Origin: FEN-1219 sp964457725
GTDB lineage: Bacteria; Pseudomonadota; Gammaproteobacteria; Steroidobacterales; Rariloculaceae
Length of the DNA: 6,266 nucleotides
NCBI GenBank assembly: GCA_964457725.1
Contig: CAYWGQ010000202.1
Span: forward strand, 1 to 6,266
Direction of reading: 5' to 3'
Position 1 is the first letter of the stretch, and the number at the start of each line of letters is the position of its first letter. Below the pieces are notes generated by a model. It ran no database searches and was not told the origin of the DNA. It saw only the letters and a program-made list of their open reading frames with translations. The position numbers were made by a program, and so were the translations under genes. Shown here one piece after another: positions 1 to 5,831 of the stretch.

Positions 1-210
1 CTCGCGCTCGTCGCCGCCGCGGTCACGCTGAGTGTCCTGCACGACTTCGTGATCGGCCCGCGCGCGACGGCGCGGCTGCGCGACCGGCCGAGCGCCGCAG
101 AGGCCGCACGAGTGCGCCGCGTCGCGAGCTGGATGGGGCGGGCGAACCTGATGATCGCTCTCGCGATCGTAGCGCTCGCGATCATGCTCGTTCGCGGGTT
201 GCCCGTCTGA
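1..210 (+). CDS. C-terminal fragment of a multi-pass membrane protein (CopD/DUF4149-like)
   Basis: Frame 1 is open from the window edge to a TGA at 208-210, giving the last 69 residues of a protein whose start lies outside the window. The fragment begins in a hydrophobic segment (about residues 1-13), then has HDFVIGPR and a basic, Ala/Arg-rich loop (about 20-45). It ends with a second hydrophobic helix (about 49-65, LMIALAIVALAIMLVRG) and a short tail. A GPR motif after a helix, an Arg-rich cytoplasmic loop and a final helix ending LVRG recall small integral membrane proteins annotated as CopD-like or DUF4149/DUF2269; this is from memory of the family pattern, not a search. The function is not determined. 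Codon use matches its neighbours. That it is coding is well supported; the family name is tentative. Confidence 0.6.
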   Translation, partial: LALVAAAVTLSVLHDFVIGPRATARLRDRPSAAEAARVRRVASWMGRANLMIALAIVALAIMLVRGLPV

Positions 211-345
211 ACCAGGCTCTTTCCGCATACGATAACGTTTGCAAAAGTTGGGATGCGCTTCGCTCGGGCTGCGGTCACTACGTATTTAGCGCGTGCAGGC
301 GCCTGTCGAGAATTCCGCTCGAATCGGTGTTTCTCTTTGCGAGAC

Positions 346-350
346 AGGGA
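346..350 (+). promoter_or_regulatory. Shine-Dalgarno site for the UrcA-family gene
   Basis: AGGGA lies 5 bases before the ATG at 356. It supports this start over the in-frame GTG at 293, which has no comparable site and would add 21 residues in front of a good signal peptide. Confidence 0.65.
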
Positions 351-355
351 ACGTC

Positions 356-793
356 ATGAGCACGAGACACTTGATCGGACTGCTTTGCGCGTCCGGCGCG
401 CTGGTCGTCGCGAACGCCGCGCTCGCGCAGCAAGAGGACGAGGAGCGAGAGGAAGGGCAGGCGCAGCTCGAGGAGATGATCGTCATCGAGGCGCCGCGCG
501 TCGTGCGGCAGCAGGTCGGGCGGTCGCCGACGACCGGCGCTCCCGTCGAGCTGATCTCGCTGTCGCGCCGCGTGAGCTATGCGGATCTCGATCTGCAGAT
601 GCACGCCGACGTCATGGAGCTCGAGCGCCGCATCAACGATACGGCGGAGGAGGCGTGCATGCAGCTCGCCGAGCTCTATCCGCTCGGCGACACCGACATG
701 CCGACATGCGTCCGCCAGGCCGTCGCCGGAGCGATGGAGCAGGCGGAGGAGGCGATCGCAGCGGCCGGCGACCGGGCGGCGCGTCGGCGCTGA
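356..793 (+). CDS. UrcA family exported protein
   Basis: This encodes a 145-residue secreted protein. Residues 1-24 form a Sec signal peptide: a basic start (MSTRH), a hydrophobic core and an ALA/QQ cleavage site, so it probably acts in the periplasm or outside the cell. A strongly acidic stretch follows (about 25-41, EDEEREE), then a linker with EAPRVV and GRSPTTGAP. The UrcA signature is VSYADLDL at 73-80, then an ELERRI helix, and two cysteines (C101, C118) that may form a disulfide; TCVRQAV at 117-123 matches the family C-terminal motif. UrcA proteins are short exported proteins of unknown biochemical role, common in alphaproteobacteria and some gammaproteobacteria. The gene stands alone: 145 bp separate it from the upstream gene, with no convincing promoter, and it converges on rtcA with a 90-bp gap. 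The start is set by the signal peptide and AGGGA at 346-350. Confidence 0.85.
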   Translation: MSTRHLIGLLCASGALVVANAALAQQEDEEREEGQAQLEEMIVIEAPRVVRQQVGRSPTTGAPVELISLSRRVSYADLDLQMHADVMELERRINDTAEEACMQLAELYPLGDTDMPTCVRQAVAGAMEQAEEAIAAAGDRAARRR

Positions 794-883
794 GCGCGGA
801 GGACGAACCGGAGGCAGCGGCGCCGCGCTGCGCGGCACGTTCGGACGACGGGTGGCGGCGAGTGGACGCCGAGCTGCGCTGCG

Positions 884-2079
884 TCACTCCGCGCGTGCAG
901 ACCTCACGGCCACCCTCCACGTCGCGGGGCCGACGGGCGCGGCGTCGATCGCCACTCGCAGGAAGCGCCGAATGACGTCGATGTTCGTCGAGGTGTGACG
1001 GCTCGGCGGCACGGTGACGAAGCTTCCGGCGCCGGCGAGCGCGAACGGCAACAGCAGCTGATCGGCGAGATGCTCGCCGATCGGTGCGCCCGAGTGCAGG
1101 TAGCGTCTCGCGTCGTCGGCCACCGCCCTCGCGACCTTCTCGGCCGGGACGCCGCGGCGGCCGAATGCGGTGAACACTTCGGTGAGCTCGTCGCAGACCG
1201 CGAACACGGTCACCGTGTTGCCGGGCCCGAGGCTCTCCTCCACGGTGCGAATCCGGACGGCATCGGGCCCGAGGCCGAGCTCGCGCTCGAGCACCGCCGC
1301 TTCGCGCTCGGCGATGTGACGAGGCAGCTTCGCGAGCAGCACCTCCGCTTCCAGNNNNNNNNNNNNNNNNNNNNNNNNNNNNNNNNNNNNNNNNNNNNNN
1401 NNNNNNNNNNNNNNNNNNNNNNNNNNNNNNNNNNNNNNNNNNNNNNNNNNNNNNCTTCGCGCTCGGCGATGTGACGAGGCAGCTTCGCGAGCAGCACCTC
1501 CGCTTCCAGCCGTTGGAGCGCGCCGCGTGTGTCGATGTGCAGCGGCTCGAGCCGTGCCGCGGGCACGATGTGGGCGCGCACGCGGCCGCCGCCGGCCGGC
1601 TCGAACCCCGCGCGCTCGAGCTCGATCGTCACACGCGGGCCCATACGCGCGATCAGCGGCATATACGCCCGCGCCAAGAAGTCGAAGGTCGGCGCGAGCG
1701 GGTTGTGCGTGCCGCCCTCGAGGCAAAGCTCCGAAGGCTCGCTCGCCGTCATCAGCGCCGGCAGCACGGTTTGGAGCACGAGGCCGGTGCTGCCCGCGGT
1801 GCCGATCGCGAAGCGATAGCGTCCGGGCTTCACTTCGCCGGGAGCGAAAGTCAGCGTTCGGCTGTCGACCTCCGCGCCTTCGACCACCGCGCCCGAGATC
1901 TCGGCCGCTGCGCGGACGGCGGCAAGATGCTGCGGCCGAAGCCCCGGCTTCGGCCGCCGCGCACGGATGTCGACGATGCGGCACGGGCGACGCTCGCACA
2001 GCGACAGCGCGACGGCGGTGCGCAGGATCTGCCCTCCGCCCTCGCCGGCCGAGCCGTCGATCGTGATCATGTCGCGCAT
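884..2079 (-). CDS. rtcA: RNA 3'-terminal phosphate cyclase RtcA (interrupted by an assembly gap)
   Basis: RtcA uses ATP to convert an RNA 3'-phosphate into a 2',3'-cyclic phosphate through an enzyme-AMP intermediate, in cytoplasmic RNA end repair. Visible motifs are GEGGGQILR at 12-20, RRPKPGL..QHL at 41-52, GTAGSTGLVLQT at 93-104, GGTHNPLAP at 122-130, PAGGG at 161-165 and PRHIAERE at 201-208. Near the end is SRHTSTNI, whose His (H310 in the corrected protein, codon 995-997) matches the adenylated catalytic His of E. coli RtcA. The frame breaks at 1355-1454 (100 N) because 55 bp are duplicated on both sides of the gap. Removing 155 bases joins residue 208 to AAVLEREL and gives 346 residues, close to E. 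coli RtcA (about 338), so the gene is probably intact. The start at 2079 (MRDMITIDG) parallels E. coli MKRMIALDG; 2070 is possible. No clear Shine-Dalgarno is seen. No rtcB or rtcR lies in the window. Confidence 0.93.
1300..1354. repeat. 55-bp duplicate, copy 1 (flank of the N gap)
   Basis: This segment is identical, base for base, to 1455-1509 and ends exactly where the N run begins. It encodes the LEAEVLLAKLPRHIAERE stretch of RtcA. It looks like the shared k-mer end of two contigs rather than a biological repeat. Confidence 0.9.
1355..1454. other. 100-N scaffold gap inside rtcA
   Basis: There are exactly 100 N characters, a conventional placeholder for a gap of unknown size. Both flanks carry the same 55 bp, and the RtcA family has no insertion here. 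The two contigs therefore most likely overlap and no sequence is missing. Confidence 0.97.
1455..1509. repeat. 55-bp duplicate, copy 2 (flank of the N gap)
   Basis: This is identical to 1300-1354 and begins at the first base after the N run. Joining one copy of the repeat to both outer flanks restores the rtcA reading frame. 55 is a usual k-mer size in de Bruijn assemblers, which fits an unmerged contig overlap. Confidence 0.9.
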
Positions 2080-2178
2080 CGCGGTCCGACGACCGTATCA
2101 CTCGGCGCAGACGGCGGCGAGCACGCCCCGGGCGCACCCGGCCTTGCGCCAACGGCGGGAGCCGTGGAATCTAGGCTC

Positions 2179-3672
2179 ATGCGCCAACTTGAGATCTCGT
2201 CCCCGCCGCCGATCGCGTCGGAGCTCTTCACGGACGCGTCTGCGGCGGTCGCGCGGCTCGAAGAGATCTACGAGCGAAACACCGCGTTCCTGCGCGAACG
2301 CTTCGCGGCTTACGCGAACGGCGAGCCGCTCGACGCGCGCGTGCGCGCGGTGTATCCGTTCGTCCGCATCGCGACCGCGACACATGCGCGTGTCGACTCG
2401 CGGCTTTCCTACGGGTTCGTTCACGGCCCCGGCGTCTACGAGACGAGCGTCACGAGGCCGGATCTGTTTCGAGCGTATTACACCACGCAGATCGGGCTCT
2501 TGCTCGCTAATCACGGCGTGCCGGTCGAGATCGGCGAATCGGACGAGCCGATCCCGGTGCACTTTGCCTATCGAAGCAATGTGAACGTCGGCACCGATTT
2601 CGGCGCACCGGCATCGCGCCGCCCGTTACGCGACTTCTTCGACACGCCGGACCTCGCGGTTATGGACGATGCGATCGTGAACGGCACGCTGCCGCCCGAG
2701 AGGTCGGCGCCCGCGCCGCTCGCGTTGTTCCGCGCGTCGCGCGTCGACTACTCGCTGCATCGCCTGCATCACTACACGGGCACGGATCCCGAGCACTTCC
2801 AGAACTTCGTGATCTTCACGAACTACCAGTTCTACGCCGACGCTTTCGCCCGGGTGTGTCGCGAACGCATCGCTAGAGGCGAGCCGGGTTGCGACGCCTT
2901 CGTCGAGCCCGGCAACGTGATCACGCCGAGCGCACGATTCGCTCCCGCGTCCGGCAGCGCCGGCGCTCCGCCGACGCGCGCGCCGCAGATGCCGGCGTGG
3001 CATCTCGTCGGACCGAACCACGACGGCATCACGATGATCAACATCGGCACCGGGCCCTCGAACGCCCGCAACATCACGGACCATGTGGCCGTGATGAGGC
3101 CGCACGCCTGGCTGATGCTCGGCCACTGCGCCGGGCTCAGGGGCTCGCAGGAGATCGGCGACTACGTGCTCGCGCACGGCTACGTCCGCGAGGATCACGT
3201 GCTCGACGAGGACTTGCCGCTCTGGGTACCGATTCCTGCGCTTGCGGAGGTGCAGGTCGCGCTCGAGCAGGCGGTCGAGGAAGTCACCGGGCTCGTCGGC
3301 TTCGAGCTGAAGCGCGTCATGCGCACCGGCACCGTGTGCAGCGTCGACAACCGCAACTGGGAGGTCGGGGATCACATCGCGACGATTCGGCGCCTGTCGC
3401 AGTCCCGCGCGATCGCGCTCGACATGGAATCCGCGACGATCGCCGCGAACGGCTACCGCTGCCGCGTGCCGTACGGCACGTTGCTGTGCGTCTCGGACAA
3501 GCCGATCCACGGCGAGATCAAGCTCGCCGGTATGGCGAGCGAGTTCTACCGGCAGCGCGTCGGACAGCACCTCGAGATTGGGCTTCGGGCGATCGAGAAG
3601 CTGAAGGCTCACGAGCGCGAGCGCCTGCACTCGCGGAAGCTCCGCAGCTTCGCCGAGGTTGCGTTTCAGTGA
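2179..3672 (+). CDS. amn: AMP nucleosidase
   Basis: Amn hydrolyses AMP to adenine and ribose 5-phosphate in the cytoplasm and helps control the adenylate pool. The 497-residue product compares with 484 in E. coli and aligns by eye along most of its length. The N-terminal AMP_N domain (about 20-215) has FVHGPGVYETSVTRPDLFR at 80-98, SRVDYSL.RL.HYTGT at 187-202 and EHFQNFVIFTNY at 205-216. The C-terminal nucleoside phosphorylase-like domain (about 272-475) has MPAWHL at 271-276, NIGTGPSNA at 288-296, LMLGHCAGLRGSQEIGDYVL at 312-331, DMESATIA at 415-422 and CVSDKPIHGEIK at 437-448. Its Asp440 corresponds to the catalytic Asp of the E. coli enzyme. HSRKLRSF near the end is also conserved. The frame stays open far upstream, but homology begins at the ATG at 2179. 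The ribosome site is weak (AGG at 2173-2175). It is divergent from rtcA across 99 bp; no PhoB box was recognised. Confidence 0.96.
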   Translation: MRQLEISSPPPIASELFTDASAAVARLEEIYERNTAFLRERFAAYANGEPLDARVRAVYPFVRIATATHARVDSRLSYGFVHGPGVYETSVTRPDLFRAYYTTQIGLLLANHGVPVEIGESDEPIPVHFAYRSNVNVGTDFGAPASRRPLRDFFDTPDLAVMDDAIVNGTLPPERSAPAPLALFRASRVDYSLHRLHHYTGTDPEHFQNFVIFTNYQFYADAFARVCRERIARGEPGCDAFVEPGNVITPSARFAPASGSAGAPPTRAPQMPAWHLVGPNHDGITMINIGTGPSNARNITDHVAVMRPHAWLMLGHCAGLRGSQEIGDYVLAHGYVREDHVLDEDLPLWVPIPALAEVQVALEQAVEEVTGLVGFELKRVMRTGTVCSVDNRNWEVGDHIATIRRLSQSRAIALDMESATIAANGYRCRVPYGTLLCVSDKPIHGEIKLAGMASEFYRQRVGQHLEIGLRAIEKLKAHERERLHSRKLRSFAEVAFQ

Positions 3673-3720
3673 ACGGGAAGCCGACGTCTGCGGCATAATC
3701 GTCCTGCTCACGGGCGCACG

Positions 3721-4092
3721 ATGCTCGTGATGCGCCGCACCGAGGGCATGCTCGGGCAATTGGCGGCCGCGGAGCCGCATTTGATCGACCACGAGACCGT
3801 GGACCCTCCATACGTGCAGGGTCCGCACCGCTCCGCGAACCCCGAGTATCTGATCGCCGAGGGCGTCTGCACGCACTTGGGGTGCGTCCCGCAGCTGACG
3901 GACGCGGAAGACGGCCGCGTCGCGATGGGCGGGTGGTGGCCCGGCGGGTTCATCTGTCCATGCCACCGCTCGGGCTTCGACTATGCGGGCCGAGTCGTGA
4001 TGGGACCGCCACCGACGAATCTCGCGATCCCTCCGCATCGCTACGTGTCCGCGACGAAGGTCGTCATTGGGGAAACGCCGCCGGTGACCTGA
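3721..4092 (+). CDS. petA: Orphan Rieske [2Fe-2S] head domain, N-terminally truncated PetA-like protein
   Basis: The 123-residue product matches the C-terminal, cluster-binding head of the ubiquinol-cytochrome c reductase iron-sulfur subunit. Box 1 is CTHLGC at 50-55 and box 2 is CPCH at 79-82. C50, H52, C79 and H82 would bind the cluster, and C55 and C81 would form the usual disulfide. PPPTNLAIPPHRY at 96-108 matches the proline loop and final strand. Normal PetA is about 190-200 residues with a Tat-type N-terminal membrane helix; here that part is missing and nothing in the 48 bp after amn could encode it. Box 2 reads CPCHRS where the family usually has CPCHGS; the nearby Ser84 is kept, and Phe86 replaces the Tyr of high-potential forms, as in several gammaproteobacteria. 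No cytochrome b or c1 gene follows, and no good ribosome site precedes the ATG. It may be a degraded copy or a soluble Rieske protein. The symbol denotes homology, not proven bc1 membership. Confidence 0.78.
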   Translation: MLVMRRTEGMLGQLAAAEPHLIDHETVDPPYVQGPHRSANPEYLIAEGVCTHLGCVPQLTDAEDGRVAMGGWWPGGFICPCHRSGFDYAGRVVMGPPPTNLAIPPHRYVSATKVVIGETPPVT

Positions 4093-4145
4093 CCGAGCGC
4101 TCGACGAGGCCGCTCCGTATCCGCTTTCCCAAGGCGAGCGGACGC

Positions 4146-4176
4146 TTGAACCTCACGCTGCGTGAGGTTGTATCGT
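4146..4176 (+). promoter_or_regulatory. MerR-type promoter of the merR-hydrolase operon
   Basis: A -35 element TTGAAC (4146-4151, 4 of 6 to consensus) and a -10 element TATCGT (4171-4176, 4 of 6) are separated by 19 bp. That is longer than the usual 17 and is the hallmark of promoters activated by MerR-family DNA distortion. A start of transcription near 4183 would leave a leader of about 23 bases before the ATG at 4206. The prediction is by inspection. Confidence 0.72.
4149..4169. promoter_or_regulatory. Palindromic operator for the MerR-family regulator
   Basis: AACCTCACG and CGTGAGGTT are perfect 9-base inverted arms around a 3-base centre (CTG). The palindrome lies between the -35 and -10 elements, as MerR, SoxR and related operators do, and its ACCTCA...TGAGGT core resembles known MerR-family sites. 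It lies 36 bp upstream of the regulator gene, which implies autoregulation. Confidence 0.8.
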
Positions 4177-4194
4177 TCCCGCTCCGGACACATC

Positions 4195-4201
4195 GGGAGG
4201 A
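4195..4201 (+). promoter_or_regulatory. Strong Shine-Dalgarno site for the merR gene
   Basis: GGGAGGA lies 4 bases before the ATG at 4206. It fixes the start, although the frame is open farther upstream. Confidence 0.8.
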
Positions 4202-4205
4202 CATC

Positions 4206-4928
4206 ATGGGCGAGGGCCGATGGCGGGTAGGGGAGCTGGCCGAGGCCGCAGGTGTCACCGTCCGCGCTCTGCATCACTACGAGCGCACCGGTCTGCTGGT
4301 TCCGGCACGGACCGGCGGCGATCACCGCTTGTACGGCGAAGCAGATGTCGAGCGGCTCTATCGAATCCGGGCGCTGCGCGGTCTCGGGATGTCGCTCGAG
4401 GACATCCGCAGAGCGCTCGACGACGGATCGGTGCTTGCCGAAGTTCTGCGCGGACATCTCGCCCGCGTCGAGCTCGAGCTCGACCGCCTGACGCTGCTGC
4501 GCGACCGCCTCCGCAGCATCATGGCCGATGGGCGCACGAGCAGCGGCGACTTGCTTGCGACGCTGAGCGCGATGTCGCGCGTCGAGCGTCGTGCGCACGC
4601 ACGCCGCCGACGTCCCGAGCACGAGGACGTCGAGGCGCGATGGCGAGCGCTTGCGGATCGTTTGCGCACGTGCATGGCCGCGGGCGACGCCCCCGGCAGC
4701 GAACGCGCGAGAGCCGCGGCTGCGGAAGCCCGCCAGCTGATCGAAGCGTTCGCGGATGGAGACGCCGCGGTCCTCGCGGATCTCGCACGTCTGCGCGAAC
4801 ACGACCCGCCGCGCGATCTCGCGGGCTGGGATCCCGAGCTCACTCGTTATCTCGACATGGCGTTGGCGGCGCTGAGCGAGGAGAACGCCGACGCCCGACG
4901 CGCCGAGGCGGGGAGCGCTCGATGCTGA
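4206..4928 (+). CDS. MerR family transcriptional regulator, possibly TipAS-like C-terminal domain
   Basis: This 240-residue DNA-binding regulator starts with a typical MerR winged helix-turn-helix: VGELAEAAGVTVRALHHYE at 8-26, GLLVPAR at 29-35, the wing with HRLYGEADVERL at 40-51, and RALRGLGMSLEDIRRAL at 55-71. A helix at about 75-108 (leucine-rich, ELELDRLTLLRDRL) would be the dimerising coiled coil. Residues about 141-224 form a separate helical effector domain. Its WRALADRLR, LIEAFADGDAAVLADLARL and DPELTRYLDMALAAL segments recall the TipAS drug-binding domain, though weakly. It has cysteines at 156 and 240 but no clear metal-binding Cys cluster, so a small organic ligand is more likely than a metal (inference). 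It overlaps the hydrolase gene by 7 bases (ATGCTGA) and probably regulates itself and that gene through the palindrome at 4149-4169. Confidence 0.92.
   Translation: MGEGRWRVGELAEAAGVTVRALHHYERTGLLVPARTGGDHRLYGEADVERLYRIRALRGLGMSLEDIRRALDDGSVLAEVLRGHLARVELELDRLTLLRDRLRSIMADGRTSSGDLLATLSAMSRVERRAHARRRRPEHEDVEARWRALADRLRTCMAAGDAPGSERARAAAAEARQLIEAFADGDAAVLADLARLREHDPPRDLAGWDPELTRYLDMALAALSEENADARRAEAGSARC
4910..4915 (+). promoter_or_regulatory. Shine-Dalgarno site for the hydrolase gene, inside the end of merR
   Basis: GGGGAG lies 6 bases before the ATG at 4922. Together with the 7-base gene overlap it indicates translational coupling to merR. Confidence 0.6.
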
Positions 4929-5821
4929 AAGAGGAGATCGCGAAGGGGGTCGGACGCGCTCGAGTGGACCTCGCTTACGAGCGGCGCGGCAGCCCGGCCG
5001 ATCCCGCCGTCCTGCTGATCATGGGCCTCGGCGCACAGCTCGTGCACTGGCCGACCGGTTTCCTCGACGCGCTCGTCGCGCACGGCCTTCACGTCGTCCG
5101 CTTCGACAATCGCGACTCGGGCCGCTCCACTCACATGAACGATGCGCCGAAGCCCGATCTCGCGGCGGCGCTCGCGGGCGACTTGTCCTCGGTGTCCTAC
5201 ACCCTCTCGGACATGGCGGCCGACGCCGTCGGCCTCCTCGATCATCTCGGCATCGAGCGTGCGCATGTGGTCGGCGCGTCGATGGGCGCCGCGATCGCCC
5301 AAGTGATGGCGATCGAGCATCCCGATCGCGTCCGCTCGCTGACGTGCATGATGTTCACGACAGGTGAAGCCGGCGTGGGGCAGATGCATCCCGACGCGAG
5401 CAAGGCGCTGTTCGCCGACTCGCCGCCCGAGACGAAAGCGGAGGCGGCCGCGCAGGCCGTTCGCCGGGCACGGATCGTGAGATCGCCCGCCTATCCGACG
5501 GCACCCGAGGAAATTGCAGAGACTGCCGGGCTTGCCTGGGAGCGGAGCCACGACCAGGCCGCGATTGCGCGCCAGGCGGTCGCGGTCGTCGCGAGCGGCG
5601 ACCGCTCGCGGAAGCTGCGCGAGCTATCCGTTCCCGCGCTCGTCGTGCACGGCACGGACGACAAGATCTGTGACGTCAGCGGAGGCAAGGCCACGGCCGC
5701 GGCGATCCCGGGAGCGGAGCTCGTGCTGATCGACGGCATGGGCCACGACATCCCTCCGGCGCTGCGGGAGCGCATCGCCGGCCATATCGCCACGACGGTA
5801 TGGCGCGGAGAAGCGCGCTAA
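4922..5821 (+). CDS. Alpha/beta hydrolase
   Basis: The 299-residue product is a cytoplasmic alpha/beta-hydrolase-fold enzyme; no signal peptide is seen. An N-terminal strand region leads to LLIMGLGAQ at 31-39, the oxyanion-hole loop, with HW just after. RFDNRDSGRS at 60-69 follows. The nucleophile elbow is GASMG at 118-122, so Ser120 is the nucleophile. A cap region spans about 145-225. The acid is most likely Asp247 in HGTDD (243-247) and the general base His275 in DGMGHDIP (271-278), completing a Ser-Asp-His triad. The overall pattern resembles the aclacinomycin methylesterase/RdmC-like group, esterases of small molecules, but the substrate cannot be read from the sequence. It is the second gene of the merR operon: its ATG overlaps the merR stop by 7 bases. 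The likely job is breaking down, or modifying, a compound related to what the regulator senses (inference). Confidence 0.93.
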   Translation: MLKEEIAKGVGRARVDLAYERRGSPADPAVLLIMGLGAQLVHWPTGFLDALVAHGLHVVRFDNRDSGRSTHMNDAPKPDLAAALAGDLSSVSYTLSDMAADAVGLLDHLGIERAHVVGASMGAAIAQVMAIEHPDRVRSLTCMMFTTGEAGVGQMHPDASKALFADSPPETKAEAAAQAVRRARIVRSPAYPTAPEEIAETAGLAWERSHDQAAIARQAVAVVASGDRSRKLRELSVPALVVHGTDDKICDVSGGKATAAAIPGAELVLIDGMGHDIPPALRERIAGHIATTVWRGEAR

Positions 5822-5831
5822 GCCCGCGCGC

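Noticed and set aside
160..195. Repeated CTCGCGATC words near the end of the first gene.
   Set aside because: They encode the repetitive LAIVALAIM transmembrane helix and are explained by amino-acid and codon bias.
211..355. Promoter for the UrcA-family gene (TACGAT near 228, TATTTA near 283).
   Set aside because: Neither -10-like hexamer has a -35 element at proper spacing. I see nothing else convincing in this 145-bp region.
814..831. GC-rich hairpin (GCAGCG, 6-base loop, CGCTGC) between the convergent UrcA and rtcA genes as a terminator.
   Set aside because: The stem is only 6 bp and no T-run follows on either strand; short GC hairpins are common at this base composition.
884..2079. rtcA as a frameshifted pseudogene.
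   Set aside because: The frame change falls exactly at the N gap and is fully explained by the duplicated 55-bp contig ends.
2082..2095. Small hairpin (CGGTC, 4-base loop, GACCG) just upstream of the rtcA start, possibly hiding the ribosome site.
   Set aside because: A 5-bp stem is too weak to claim as a regulatory element without conservation.
1471..2178. In-frame extension of amn far upstream of 2179.
   Set aside because: It runs antisense through rtcA and through the gap-flank repeat. Amn homology starts near 2179 and the 497-residue length already fits the family.
2096..2178. Sigma54 promoter for rtcA (as with RtcR control in E. coli), from a TGGCGC on the minus strand.
   Set aside because: The GG and GC elements do not have the required 10-base spacing, and no rtcR gene is present.
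2626..4038. A 470-codon open frame on the minus strand opposite amn and the Rieske gene.
   Set aside because: It is antisense to two genes with clear family matches, its translation is Arg/His/Asp/Val-rich without motifs, and long antisense frames are expected in GC-rich DNA.
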